DNA of 64,000 bases. Origin: Bradyrhizobium sp. CCGUVB4N (GTDB taxonomy: Bacteria; Pseudomonadota; Alphaproteobacteria; Rhizobiales; Xanthobacteraceae). The position numbers and the translations under genes are program-made. The stretch covers positions 8,885,001 to 8,949,000 of the forward strand of contig NZ_JANADP010000001.1 of NCBI RefSeq assembly GCF_024199945.1, in the 5' to 3' direction. The notes under the pieces are model-generated. The model worked only from the letters and a program-made list of their open reading frames with translations. It searched no databases and had not been told where the DNA came from. Positions 53,128 to 63,449 of this stretch are shown piece after piece; the first letter of the stretch is position 1, and every line of letters starts with the position of its first letter.

Positions 53128-54186
53128 ATGAAACAACTCCGTAACAACGTCATTCGCGCCGGGCTGGGAGCACTCTATTTCAGCGGGGCGCACCATCTGC
53201 TGCGCCCGCTGCTGTCGGGCGTCGGCGCCATTTTCATGCTGCACCATGTGCGGCCGGCCCGTGCGGGCGCGTTCCAGCCGAACCGGCATCTCGAGGTTAC
53301 CCCCGACTTCCTGCGCGCGACGCTGTGCCATCTGCGGTCACGCGAAATCGACATCGTCAGCATGGACGAGCTGCACGAACGGCTGCTGCAAGGCCGCTTC
53401 GACCGCCGCTTCGCCGCCTTCACCTTCGACGACGGCTACCGCGACAACCACGACCACGCGTTGCCGGTGCTGCGCGAATTTGACGCGCCCGCGACCATCT
53501 ACGTGACCAGCGACTTCGCCGAGGGCACCGGGCGGCTGTGGTGGGCCGCGCTCGAGGCCGTCATCGCCAGGGCCGAGCAGGTCGACGTGCAGCTCGGCCA
53601 TTCCGCGCTGCGGCTCGATGCAAGCACGCCGGCGACGAAGCAGGCGGCGTTCGACCGCCTGCACGACTGGCTCCGCGCCCTTCCTGGCGAGCACGATCTG
53701 AAGCGCGAGATCGAAGCACTCTGCGCGACGCATGGTGTCGACATGGAAGCGCTGTGCCGCAGCCTCTGCCTGTCCTGGGACGAGGTGAAGCGGCTCGCGG
53801 CCGACCCGCTGGTCACGATCGGCGCCCACACCATCAGCCATTGCAATCTCGCCAAGCAGAGCGAGGCGATCGCCGCACAGGAGATGGCCGTCAGCCGGGT
53901 GCGGATCGAGACCGCACTGGACCGCGAGGTGCTGCATCTCGCCTATCCCTATGGCGATCGCGAAGCCGCGGGCGAGCGCGAATTCACGCTGGCCGCATCC
54001 GCCGGCTTCAAGACCGCAGTGACGACACGGCCCGGCATGCTGTTCGCAGAGAACGCCGGCCACATGACCGCGCTGCCGCGCGTCTCGCTCAACGGCAACT
54101 ACCAGGACGCGCGCATTCTGCCGGTGCTGACCTCGGGCGCCGCGACCGCGATGTGGAACGGCCTTCGCCGGTTTGCCGCGGCATAG
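53128..54186 (+). CDS. Polysaccharide deacetylase (NodB/PgdA fold)
   Basis: A 352-residue carbohydrate esterase family 4 protein. Motif 1 TFDDGYRDN gives catalytic Asp101 and metal Asp102; motif 2 GAHTISHCNL gives the two metal histidines; LAYPYGDREA carries motif 3. Deacetylates N-acetylated sugars of a surface glycan. No signal peptide is obvious. ATG 53128 is chosen over the frame from 53092. It starts divergently from the OmpA gene. Confidence 0.9.
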   Translation: MKQLRNNVIRAGLGALYFSGAHHLLRPLLSGVGAIFMLHHVRPARAGAFQPNRHLEVTPDFLRATLCHLRSREIDIVSMDELHERLLQGRFDRRFAAFTFDDGYRDNHDHALPVLREFDAPATIYVTSDFAEGTGRLWWAALEAVIARAEQVDVQLGHSALRLDASTPATKQAAFDRLHDWLRALPGEHDLKREIEALCATHGVDMEALCRSLCLSWDEVKRLAADPLVTIGAHTISHCNLAKQSEAIAAQEMAVSRVRIETALDREVLHLAYPYGDREAAGEREFTLAASAGFKTAVTTRPGMLFAENAGHMTALPRVSLNGNYQDARILPVLTSGAATAMWNGLRRFAAA

Positions 54187-54194
54187 GCCTCCGC

Positions 54195-54323
54195 TGTCGT
54201 CCCGGCGAAGGCCGGGGCCCATACCGCGGAATTTATCGATTGATGTCGGTAGGCGTACCGAACAACGAGTCTTCGCCAAACCACTCCCTGTGGTTATGGG
54301 TCCCCGCCTTCGCGGGGACGACA
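54195..54323. repeat. Family 1 palindromic intergenic repeat, copy E
   Basis: TGTCGTCCCGGCGAAGGCC at the left, GCCTTCGCGGGGACGACA at the right, forward orientation, with ATACCGCGGAATTTATCGATT and CTTCGCCAAACCACTCCCTG inside. It lies between two rightward genes. Confidence 0.85.
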
Positions 54324-54424
54324 CCGAGTTTTTTTGAACCGCCGCGCGCCACACTCCGATCTCAGCGCATTCCTTGACTCCCCTCCCCACGGCGCTCAAA
54401 ACGGCGCCAACCAAGGGAGGCACC

Positions 54425-55225
54425 ATGTCCAACGATCTGTTTTCGCTCAAAGGCCGCATCGCACTCGTGACCGGCGGCTCGCGCGGCATCGGCAAGATGA
54501 TCGCAGCCGGATACCTCGGCGCCGGCGCTGCGAAGGTCTACATCACCGCGCGCAAGGCCGGCCCGTGCGAAGCCACGGCGAAAGAGCTCTCGGCGCAATA
54601 TGACGGCGAATGCATTGCCCTGCCGATCGACATCTCGACCGTCGAAGGCTGCAACAAGCTCGCGTCCGAAATCATCAGGCTGGAGCCGAAGCTCGACATC
54701 CTCGTCAACAATGCCGGTGCGGCCTGGGGTGCGGAGTTCGACGAATTCCCCGAAAGCGGCTGGGACAAGGTGATGGACCTCAATGTCAAATCGCTGTTCT
54801 TCCTGACCAAGGCGCTGGCCAAGCCGCTGCGCGCGGCGGCCTCGCACGAGCGGCCCGCCAAGGTCATCAACATCGCCTCCGTCGACGGTATCTTCGTCAA
54901 TCCGGGCGAGACCTATTCCTACGCCGCGAGCAAGGCCGCGGTGATCCATCTGACCCGGCGCATGGCGACGAAGCTGATCAAGGACAACATCAACGTCACC
55001 GCGATCGCACCGGGCGCGTTCAAGTCCGACATGAACCGCGCCGCGCGCGACCATTCGGACGAAGTGGCAAAACGCATTCCGTCGCGGCGCATCGGCACCG
55101 ACGAGGACATGGCGGGCGTCGCGATCTACCTCGCCTCGCGTGCGGGAGATTACGTCGTCGGCAACACCATCGCGGTCGATGGCGGCGTGGTGTACGCGAA
55201 TGCGGGATTGGAGATCGCGGGGTAA
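54425..55225 (+). CDS. Short-chain dehydrogenase/reductase
   Basis: A 266-residue classical SDR. Cofactor motif TGGSRGIG (about 17-24), NNAG (about 95-98), and the triad Ser152, Tyr166, Lys170 (YSYAASK). The TARKAGPCE segment after the first strand suggests NADP(H). Ends VGNTIAVDGGVVYANAG, as in beta-ketoacyl reductase-like SDRs. Ribosome binding site GGGAGGCACC. Substrate unknown; it is convergent with the box cluster. Confidence 0.9.
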   Translation: MSNDLFSLKGRIALVTGGSRGIGKMIAAGYLGAGAAKVYITARKAGPCEATAKELSAQYDGECIALPIDISTVEGCNKLASEIIRLEPKLDILVNNAGAAWGAEFDEFPESGWDKVMDLNVKSLFFLTKALAKPLRAAASHERPAKVINIASVDGIFVNPGETYSYAASKAAVIHLTRRMATKLIKDNINVTAIAPGAFKSDMNRAARDHSDEVAKRIPSRRIGTDEDMAGVAIYLASRAGDYVVGNTIAVDGGVVYANAGLEIAG

Positions 55226-55243
55226 GGGCTGCGTCACACGCGG

Positions 55244-55372
55244 TGTCGTCCCGGCGAAAGCCGGGACCCATACCGCGGAATCCATCGATTGCGATCGGTA
55301 TGAGCACCGAACGACGAACCTTCGCCAATTAACTCCCTGTGGTTATGGGTCCCGGCTTTCGCCGGGACGACA
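55244..55372. repeat. Family 1 palindromic intergenic repeat, copy F
   Basis: TGTCGTCCCGGCGAAAGCC...GGCTTTCGCCGGGACGACA: the ends are perfect inverted repeats of nineteen bases. Forward orientation; nearly the same interior as copy E. It lies between the convergent SDR and boxB genes. Confidence 0.88.
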
Positions 55373-55405
55373 GCGGAATTTTTGGCGCGAGCGTCGACCT
55401 GACGC

Positions 55406-56857
<1,452 letters not shown>

Positions 56858-56871
56858 GGCCGTGCTTCTCC

Positions 56872-58560
56872 TTAAACCCGCGTCATATCGAATTTCGGCT
56901 TCTGGCCGCTGCCGTAGCGGCGCAGTGCGCCTTCCTCGCCGACGGCGTTGGGGCGCTGGAAGATCCAGTTCTGCCAGGCGGTCAGGCGCGCGAAGATTTT
57001 TGATTCCATCGTCTCGGGGCCGACGAAGCGCAGGCTCGCTTCCATGCCGGTGAGACTGTCGGGCGAGAAGCTGGCGCGTTCCTCGAGGAACACGCGGACC
57101 TCGTCGTCCCAGTCGATATCGTCGAGCGCGAAGGTGACGAGACCAAGCTCTTCCGCCTGCTCGGCGTCGAGCGAGGTGCCAAGTGTGGCTTCCGCGCGTT
57201 CCACATCCGCCGGGTCGGCCTGGAAGCGCGACTCCAGCCGCGTCAGGCCGTGGCTCATCGGATACGGGCCGAAGTTCATCGCCGACAATTCGATCGACGG
57301 CGGCGGCTGGTTGTCGCCCTGGCGCGCGCCGATCAGCATGTAGGAGCGATCTGCCGCGAACACGAGCTCGGCAAGCGTGCCGGCGAAGCACGAGCCGGGT
57401 TCGACCAGCGTCACCAGCGTGCGCGAGGTGACGTCGATGCGCTTGAGCACGCGCTTCCAATAGTGCCGGATCTCGTTGACCAGCCAGTGCGCCTTGTTGG
57501 CTTCGAGGAAGGCGTCGCTGGCGAGCACATGGGCGCGGTCGCCATGGCTCTTGAACACCAGCATCGCGATCTCGAGTTCGTTGATGCGCAAATGCAGGAT
57601 GGCGTCGTCGAGCTCGCGCGCCACCTGCAGCGGCCAGAACGACGCGCCCTGCGCCATCATGCCGTCGATGTCGGCGGGGGCTGCCGCCTCCGGCGCCTTG
57701 ATCGAAATGGTGGCGATGCGCGCGGCGCGGTCGATATCGACGGTGACGAAGCCGTAGCGGATGCTGGTCTCGTCGATCGTGCGCCTGAGCGGGGAAAGCG
57801 CGATGCCCTTGCCGCTGCCGGCACGCTTCGACTTGCCTGCGAATTCCTTGGCGCGCTCGACGATCTTGGCCTCGAGCTTGGAGTTCGGCGCGATCTCGTC
57901 GACGAGGCGCCACTGCACCGCGCGCTTGCCCTTCACGCCTTCCTCGATGGTGCAGAAGAAATCGGCGTGATCGCGGCGCACCTTGCGCTTGTCGACGACA
58001 CGCGTCAGCCCGCCGGTGCCCGGCAGCACCGCGAGCAGCGGCACTTCGGGCAGCGCAACAGCAGATGCGCCGTCGTCGGCGAGGATGATGTGATCGGTGG
58101 CGAGCGCGAGCTCATAGCCGCCGCCGGCCGCCGAGCCGTTCACCACCGTGATGAAGCGCTGGCCGGAATTCTCGGACGAGTCTTCCATGCCGTTGCGGGT
58201 CTCGTTGGTGAACTTGCAGAAGTTCACCTTGTGGGCGTGGGTCGAGCCCGCGAGCATGCGGATGTTGGCGCCGGCGCAGAACACGCGGTTCTTGGCCGAG
58301 CGCATCACCACGACCTTCACCTCGGGGTGCTCGAAGCGTAGCCGCTGCACTACGTCGGCCAGCTCGATGTCGACGCCGAGGTCGTAGGAATTGAGCTTGA
58401 GCAGATAGCCCTCGAACAGGCCGCCGTTCTCGTCGACGTCCATGGTCAGCGTCGCGACGTCACCATCGACCGCCAGCTTCCAGTGCTTGTAGCGGGACGG
58501 TTCGGTCTGGAAATCGATGAATGTCGCGCCGCCTGCGAGGCGCCGATCTTCCCCGGCCAT
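56872..58560 (-). CDS. boxC: 2,3-epoxybenzoyl-CoA dihydrolase
   Basis: Opens the epoxide ring of 2,3-epoxybenzoyl-CoA, giving formic acid and the open-chain semialdehyde. The 562-residue protein has two crotonase-fold halves: the first with FCAGANIRMLAG and VNGSAAGGGYELALATDH (oxyanion-hole glycines and the acidic residues behind them), the second with a degenerate repeat. ATG 58560 has AAGGGTGGCCC upstream; a 14-codon extension is possible. The leader has TGCA-type inverted repeats. Confidence 0.95.
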   Translation of the reverse strand: MAGEDRRLAGGATFIDFQTEPSRYKHWKLAVDGDVATLTMDVDENGGLFEGYLLKLNSYDLGVDIELADVVQRLRFEHPEVKVVVMRSAKNRVFCAGANIRMLAGSTHAHKVNFCKFTNETRNGMEDSSENSGQRFITVVNGSAAGGGYELALATDHIILADDGASAVALPEVPLLAVLPGTGGLTRVVDKRKVRRDHADFFCTIEEGVKGKRAVQWRLVDEIAPNSKLEAKIVERAKEFAGKSKRAGSGKGIALSPLRRTIDETSIRYGFVTVDIDRAARIATISIKAPEAAAPADIDGMMAQGASFWPLQVARELDDAILHLRINELEIAMLVFKSHGDRAHVLASDAFLEANKAHWLVNEIRHYWKRVLKRIDVTSRTLVTLVEPGSCFAGTLAELVFAADRSYMLIGARQGDNQPPPSIELSAMNFGPYPMSHGLTRLESRFQADPADVERAEATLGTSLDAEQAEELGLVTFALDDIDWDDEVRVFLEERASFSPDSLTGMEASLRFVGPETMESKIFARLTAWQNWIFQRPNAVGEEGALRRYGSGQKPKFDMTRV

Positions 58561-58597
58561 GGGCCACCCTTGAGCTCGTCCTGGTTTTACCGTTAGA

Positions 58598-58652
58598 TGC
58601 ACAATAGTGCATGTTATTGAGCGCGTCTAGTCCTTAATCGCCCATACATGCA
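58598..58652 (-). promoter_or_regulatory. TGCA repeats in front of boxC, candidate BoxR sites
   Basis: TGCAC-AATA-GTGCA (58598-58611) is an inverted repeat, and a third TGCA lies at 58649-58652. BoxR/BzdR regulators are known to bind short TGCA-containing repeats in Azoarcus; the match here is by motif only. Confidence 0.5.
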
Positions 58653-58659
58653 CTTTGTT

Positions 58660-59196
58660 TCATAAAGGCGCCTGGGACCGCACAATGGCGCCGAGCCCGA
58701 TCCAATCGGCCTTGGTGAGCTGGGCGCGGCCGAGCTTGGCCTGGAGCGAGGCTGCCAGCGCCGGCACTGGAAAGCTCTCGACGAAGCCGTCGCCGGCCGG
58801 GGCCGCCTTGCGGGAGGTCAGCGCACGCAGTTCGGTGAGCGCATCCCCAAACAGGCGCGCGGCCGAATGCGCCTTCTGCATGCGCAGCCGCAGATTGGCG
58901 TTGGCGACATGGATGCAGGCCCGCAGCAGAATGCGCTCGCGGCCGCCTTGCGGGGCTCCCGCCCACAGCGCCTCCAGCACCTCCTGCGACTCCCAGAAAT
59001 AGCCGCGGTCGTTCAGCGCGAGGCCGTAACGGAGCGCCGGATGGCGTGCCGGCACGTAACCACGGAACGCCGGGGGCACCAACGCCTTGGCCATGTCGAG
59101 CGTCTGGTAATCCGCGTCGACGTGGCCGGTCTCGCCAGGCACATAGGCCCAGCGCGGCCACGGCAATTGGCCGTCCACATGTGAAGGCACATTCAT
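58660..59196 (-). CDS. DUF309 protein in the box cluster
   Basis: A 178-residue helical protein with the DUF309 signature DRGYFWESQEVLEALW (about 63-78) and a second helix pair GGRERILLRACIHVANANLR. The conserved Phe/Trp, Glu and Trp of the motif line a pocket in the family, whose function is unknown. It sits between the alpha/beta hydrolase and boxC genes, so it belongs to the benzoate operon. ATG 59196 is one of two possible starts. Confidence 0.82.
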   Translation of the reverse strand: MNVPSHVDGQLPWPRWAYVPGETGHVDADYQTLDMAKALVPPAFRGYVPARHPALRYGLALNDRGYFWESQEVLEALWAGAPQGGRERILLRACIHVANANLRLRMQKAHSAARLFGDALTELRALTSRKAAPAGDGFVESFPVPALAASLQAKLGRAQLTKADWIGLGAIVRSQAPL

Positions 59197-59214
59197 GGAT
59201 GTGCCTCCGCATGA

Positions 59215-60033
59215 TCATGCGGCGCGGACCCCGAGTCCCTGATCGTCGCGCAGGGCCGCTTTTGCAAATTGCTCAATTGCGTCAAGCGTCGCTCCGGGCG
59301 CTTCACGATGCGGGGAATGGCCCGCGTCTGAAATAATTTTCAAATCTACCGGACAATAGCACTCTTCCTGCGCGATTTCGACCTGCCGCAGCGTCCCATA
59401 TTGGTCATCCCTTCCTTGCACGACCAGGACAGGAACGCGGATGTAGGCCAGATATTCCGAGATATCCCAATCGCGGAATTTCGGGTCGAGCCAGGCGCCG
59501 TTCCAGCCGTAAAAGGCGTTGTCGACGTCCTTGTGCCAGCGCGCGAGCTTCGCCTTGAGATCGGTGGTCTCATAGGTGGTCTTGATCGCGGCGATGGACT
59601 TCACCGAGACGTCCTCGACGATGAAATGCGGCGCGATCAGCGCGATGCCTTGCAGGCGATTGTCCTGATGTGAACCGGCATAGATCGCCGCAATCGAGCC
59701 GCCGTCGGAATGGCCGAGCAACAGGCCGCGCTTGAAGGGAATGGCGTCCAGCACTTTCGGCAGCACCTCGAGCGCCTCGCGCTGCATGTAGTCGAGCGGC
59801 CGCGGCAGCGTCACTGGGCTCGACTGGCCGTAGCCCGCACGCGAATAGGCGAAGATGCCGGCACCGGTGGCCTGCTGAAGCTTCTCCGGAAAGTCGCCCC
59901 ACAAGCCGACGGAGCCGAGGCCCTCGTGCAGCATGACGATGGTGGGTGCGTCGGCTGACTGCGGCGCCAGCCATTTGTACTCGAGGCTGGCGGTGCCGAT
60001 GCTGAGGAAGCCGGTGGGGGTGAGGTTGGTCAT
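59215..60033 (-). CDS. Alpha/beta hydrolase in the box cluster
   Basis: A 272-residue hydrolase. Nucleophile Ser109 in LLLGHSDGGS, the Asp in VVQGRDDQYG, and the His in SDAGHSPHREAP form the triad; LHEGLGSVGLW holds the oxyanion hole. It lies 18 bp above the DUF309 gene. In box clusters such hydrolases may hydrolyse a CoA thioester or a lactone of the pathway (inference). The frame is open to 60168, but homologous sequence begins at 60033. Confidence 0.88.
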   Translation of the reverse strand: MTNLTPTGFLSIGTASLEYKWLAPQSADAPTIVMLHEGLGSVGLWGDFPEKLQQATGAGIFAYSRAGYGQSSPVTLPRPLDYMQREALEVLPKVLDAIPFKRGLLLGHSDGGSIAAIYAGSHQDNRLQGIALIAPHFIVEDVSVKSIAAIKTTYETTDLKAKLARWHKDVDNAFYGWNGAWLDPKFRDWDISEYLAYIRVPVLVVQGRDDQYGTLRQVEIAQEECYCPVDLKIISDAGHSPHREAPGATLDAIEQFAKAALRDDQGLGVRAA

Positions 60034-60086
60034 TTGCAATCTTCTTTCAGCGGATCGGACAAGATGCTTCGACGGACTCAGTCGTC

Positions 60087-60232
60087 CCCTCCCCCCTTGC
60101 GGGGGAGGGCTAGGGAGAGGGGTGTCACACGGGGACTCCCAGTGTGACGAAGAAAACGCGCGCGACAATGAAGACCGTTTGCTGGGCTACCCCTCTCCCC
60201 CGCCCTCCCCCGCAAGGGGGGAGGGAGCGCAG
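60087..60232. repeat. Family 2-like palindromic repeat, copy 3
   Basis: CCCCTCCCCCCTTGCGGGGG...GGAGAGGGGTG on the left faces CACCCCTCTCCCCCGCCC-type sequence on the right, with a TGTCACACGGGGACTCCCAGTGTGA hairpin in the middle. The interior differs from copies 1 and 2. It lies between the ligase stop and the alpha/beta hydrolase start. Confidence 0.65.
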
Positions 60233-60249
60233 CGGAGTTTGCCGCATTA

Positions 60250-61791
60250 TCAACTCGCGCCCTCGCGCAATTTGAACCGCTGGATCTTCCCCGTCGCCGT
60301 CTTCGGGAGCGAGTCCACCACGTCGATCCAGCGCGGATATTTCCACGGGCCGATCTTCTGCTTGACGTGCTCCTTCAGCATCTCCTGCAGGTCGCTCGTC
60401 TTCGCACCGGGGCGCAACACGACGAAGGCCTTCGGCTTCAACAGGCCTTCCGGATCGGCCTCGGGTACCACAGCGGCCTCGAGCACCGCGGGATGCGTGA
60501 TCAGCGCGCTCTCGACCTCGAACGGCGAGACCCAGATGCCGGAGACCTTGAACATGTCATCGGCGCGGCCGCAGAAGGTGTAGCGGCCATCGGTGTCGCG
60601 GACATACTTGTCGCCGGTGCGGGTCCATGGGCCCTCAAACGTGCGCCGGCTCTTGTGGCGCTGGTTCCAGTAGCCCTCGCCGGCCGAGGGCGCATCGACC
60701 AGGAGCTCGCCGACCTCGCCGTCGGCCACATCCTGGCCAGCCTCGTTGACGAGCCGCACCGCGTAGCCCGGCACCGGCTTGCCGGAGGAGCCGTATTTGA
60801 TGTCACCGGGCGCATTCGAGAGGAAGATGTGCAACAGCTCGGTCGAGCCGACGCCATCGAGAATGTCGACGCCGAAGCGCGATTTCCAGCTGTTGCCGAC
60901 GGACTCGGGCAGCGCCTCGCCGGCCGAGGTGCAGATGCGCAAGGACTTGCCGCCGCGCTCGCTCTTCATGGTCTCGTCGTTCAGCATCGCCGCGAACAGC
61001 GTCGGCACGCCGTAGAAGATCGACGGGTTGTAGCGGTTCATCAGGTCGAACATCCGTGCCGGCGTCGGCCGCTCGCTGTTCAGAATGGTCGTGGCGCCGA
61101 CCGACATCGGGAAGGTCAGCGCGTTGCCGAGGCCATAGGCGAAGAACAGCTTTGCGGCGGAGAGGCCGACATCGTTCTGGCGAATGCCGAGCACCTGCTT
61201 GGCATAGGTGTCGGCGGTCGCCTGCATGTTCGAGTGGATGTGGCGCACGCCCTTGGGCATGCCGGTCGAGCCCGACGAATAGAGCCAGAATGCCGGCTCG
61301 TCGGGATGCGTCACGGCCGTGGTGAACTGATCGCTCTCGCCCGAGATCTCTTCCGCGAGCTGCTTGTGCCCGTTCTGCTTGGCGCCGGAGACCACGACAT
61401 GCTCGAGATCGGGCATACGGCCGACGACATCCTTGATGACGGGATAGAGCGCTTCGGACACGAACAGCACGCGCGCGCGGCAATCGGCGAGGATGTAGGC
61501 GTACTGGTCCGCGGTCAGCAGCGTGTTGAGCGGCACCGGCACGACGCCGGCGCGGATCGCGCCCAGGAACACGATCGGGAAATCGATCGTATCCAGCATG
61601 ATCATCGCGACGCGCTCTTCGCGGCGGACGCCGAGCCGGCGCAGCATGTTGGCGGCGCGGCGGGTCTCGCACTGGAGCTCGCCATAGGTCAGCCGCGAGA
61701 CGGTGTCGTCGAAGACGAGCTTGTCGCCCCGGCCCTCCTCGACGTTACGGTCGAGCAGCCAGGTCACCGCGTTGTAGGATCCCTCGCTCAC
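60250..61791 (-). CDS. bclA: Benzoate-CoA ligase
   Basis: Activates benzoate to benzoyl-CoA with ATP. The 513-residue ANL-family enzyme has the P-loop YSSGSTGMPKG (171-181), the A5-type GVGSTELLHIF and the C-terminal lysine in PKTATGKIQRFKLR. The benzoate/aryl-CoA ligase type is inferred from overall pattern and from boxB/boxC beside it. The start is GTG 61789-61791 with GGGGGAGACG upstream. Transcribed away from boxR. Confidence 0.93.
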   Translation of the reverse strand: MSEGSYNAVTWLLDRNVEEGRGDKLVFDDTVSRLTYGELQCETRRAANMLRRLGVRREERVAMIMLDTIDFPIVFLGAIRAGVVPVPLNTLLTADQYAYILADCRARVLFVSEALYPVIKDVVGRMPDLEHVVVSGAKQNGHKQLAEEISGESDQFTTAVTHPDEPAFWLYSSGSTGMPKGVRHIHSNMQATADTYAKQVLGIRQNDVGLSAAKLFFAYGLGNALTFPMSVGATTILNSERPTPARMFDLMNRYNPSIFYGVPTLFAAMLNDETMKSERGGKSLRICTSAGEALPESVGNSWKSRFGVDILDGVGSTELLHIFLSNAPGDIKYGSSGKPVPGYAVRLVNEAGQDVADGEVGELLVDAPSAGEGYWNQRHKSRRTFEGPWTRTGDKYVRDTDGRYTFCGRADDMFKVSGIWVSPFEVESALITHPAVLEAAVVPEADPEGLLKPKAFVVLRPGAKTSDLQEMLKEHVKQKIGPWKYPRWIDVVDSLPKTATGKIQRFKLREGAS

Positions 61792-61811
61792 GGTCGTCTC
61801 CCCCGAATTTA

Positions 61812-61868
61812 GAATTATAATTCATAGAAAGACACTGTGACAGCTTGCTGTCAATGCCAGCAGGCATT
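61812..61868. promoter_or_regulatory. Palindrome-rich divergent control region of the ligase and boxR
   Basis: Three inverted repeats in 57 bp: GAATTATAATTC (61812-61823), TGACAGC-TT-GCTGTCA (61838-61853) and AATGCC-AGCA-GGCATT (61853-61868). The first contains a TATAAT -10 for the leftward ligase; a GTCACA -35 lies 16 bp above it, inside the second palindrome. Confidence 0.7.
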
Positions 61869-61913
61869 ATGTTTCATTAAAACGCGCCGCAGGACCTCCT
61901 GTAAAGAAGGCTC

Positions 61914-62822
61914 ATGACCGACAGTCCCGACGCAGAATCCCGCTTTCTCGAACAGCTCGGCCAGCGCGTGCGCACCATGCGCGCGCTGCGCGGCATGTCG
62001 CGCAAGGTGCTCGCCAAGGTATCAGGAATTTCGGAGCGCTACATCGCGCAGCTCGAAAGCGGCAAGGGCAATGTCTCCATCGTCCTGCTGCGCCGCGTCT
62101 CCGATGCGATGGGCGCGCATCTCGAGGACCTGCTTCCTAGCGCCGATCCGACGCCGGACTGGCAGATGTTTCGCGATCTCTTGCGCAAGGCTACACCGGC
62201 GCAGATCGCCCAGGCCAAGGATCTGCTCGCCGGCGGCAGCGCCTCGGCGCCGCGGCGCGCGCCGTTCTGCGGCATCGCGCTGATCGGCCTGCGCGGCGCC
62301 GGCAAATCGACGCTGGGAAGAATGCTGGCGAAGAAGATCGGCTGGAGCTTTGTCGAGCTCAACAAGGAGGTCGAGCAGCAGAACGGCCTCTCGGTCGCCG
62401 AGATCATCGCACTCTACGGCCAGGAAGGCTTCCGCCGCATGGAGCAGGCCGCGCTGCAGCAGCTGCTCGCACGCAACGAGCTGATGGTGCTGGCGACCGG
62501 CGGCGGTATCGTCTCGGAGCCGCTGACCTTCGACCAGATCCTGTCGTCGTTCTACACGATCTGGCTGAAGGCCGAGCCCGAAGAACACATGGCCCGCGTC
62601 CGGCGCCAGGGCGATCTGCGTCCGATGGCGGATGACCGCTCTGCGATGGCCGAGCTGCGCAACATCCTGCTCAGCCGCGAGCCGCTCTACGCGCGCGCGA
62701 CGGCAGTGGTGGATACGGCGGGGCTATCGGTCGATGCAGCAGCCGCAAGGCTGATCGATGCGGTGCGGCCGGTGCTGCAGAACGAAGCGCGGAGTTTTGG
62801 ATTGCGGAGCGTGGCGCTGTAG
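61914..62822 (+). CDS. boxR: BoxR/BzdR-type regulator: XRE helix-turn-helix fused to shikimate-kinase-like domain
   Basis: A 302-residue repressor. The N-terminal XRE HTH (about 13-74: RKVLAKVSGISERYIAQLESG) is joined by a linker to a shikimate-kinase-like domain (about 118-290) with an intact P-loop GLRGAGKS (125-132) and LATGGGIVSE. In BzdR and BoxR this domain binds benzoyl-CoA and releases repression. It is divergent from the ligase gene, the normal box arrangement. Confidence 0.95.
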   Translation: MTDSPDAESRFLEQLGQRVRTMRALRGMSRKVLAKVSGISERYIAQLESGKGNVSIVLLRRVSDAMGAHLEDLLPSADPTPDWQMFRDLLRKATPAQIAQAKDLLAGGSASAPRRAPFCGIALIGLRGAGKSTLGRMLAKKIGWSFVELNKEVEQQNGLSVAEIIALYGQEGFRRMEQAALQQLLARNELMVLATGGGIVSEPLTFDQILSSFYTIWLKAEPEEHMARVRRQGDLRPMADDRSAMAELRNILLSREPLYARATAVVDTAGLSVDAAAARLIDAVRPVLQNEARSFGLRSVAL

Positions 62823-62847
62823 GGCGATCCAGCGCAACGCATTCCAC

Positions 62848-62987
62848 TGTCGTCCCTGCGAACGCAGGGACCCATACCGCGTGATCCATCGATTGCGCGC
62901 GCTGCCAATCCCGAACGACTAATCTTCGTCAAACCGCGCCCTGTGGTTATGGGTCCCGGATCTGCGCTTCGCTTGTCCGGGACGACA
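62848..62987. repeat. Family 1 palindromic intergenic repeat, copy G
   Basis: TGTCGTCCCTGCGAACGCAGGGACC at the left, CCGGGACGACA at the right with an inner ATCTGCGCTTCGCTTG as in copy D; forward orientation. It lies between boxR and the globin gene. Confidence 0.8.
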
Positions 62988-63053
62988 GCGGAGTTTGTGG
63001 GCGCGCCGCAGTGACACTATATGCAAGCCCGACGGTAAACTTTGGGACCCGCA

Positions 63054-63449
63054 ATGACCTCCAGCGACGTCACCACCTCCATGTTCGAGCGGATCGGCGG
63101 CCGTGCCACGATCGACCTGTTGGTCGACCGCTTCTACGACCGCATGGATACGCTGCCGGAAGCAACCATCATCCGCGCGATGCATGCGGACGACCTCGGC
63201 CTGATCAGGGACGTGCTGAAGCGCTACCTCACGGAATGGACAGGCGGTCCAAAACTCTACACGCCGGAGAAGGGCCATCCGCGATTGCGGCAGCGGCATA
63301 TCGGCTTTGCCATCGGCGACGCCGAGCGCGATGCGTGGCTGCTCTGCATGCGCGGTGCGATGGAGGAGACCGTCACTGACGTCGATGCGCGACGGGACCT
63401 CGACAAGGCCATATCCGGCCTTGCCGACTGGATGCGCAATCGCGGCTAG
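63054..63449 (+). CDS. Group II truncated haemoglobin
   Basis: A 131-residue globin with the group II pattern: proximal His82 in RQRHIGFAIG and the conserved Trp95 in ERDAWLLCM, along with GGRATIDLLVDRFYDRM at the start. Group II truncated globins bind O2 and NO and are linked to nitrosative-stress defence. ATG 63054 is preferred over TTG 63042. The IS630 element begins within a few bases of its stop. Confidence 0.93.
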   Translation: MTSSDVTTSMFERIGGRATIDLLVDRFYDRMDTLPEATIIRAMHADDLGLIRDVLKRYLTEWTGGPKLYTPEKGHPRLRQRHIGFAIGDAERDAWLLCMRGAMEETVTDVDARRDLDKAISGLADWMRNRG

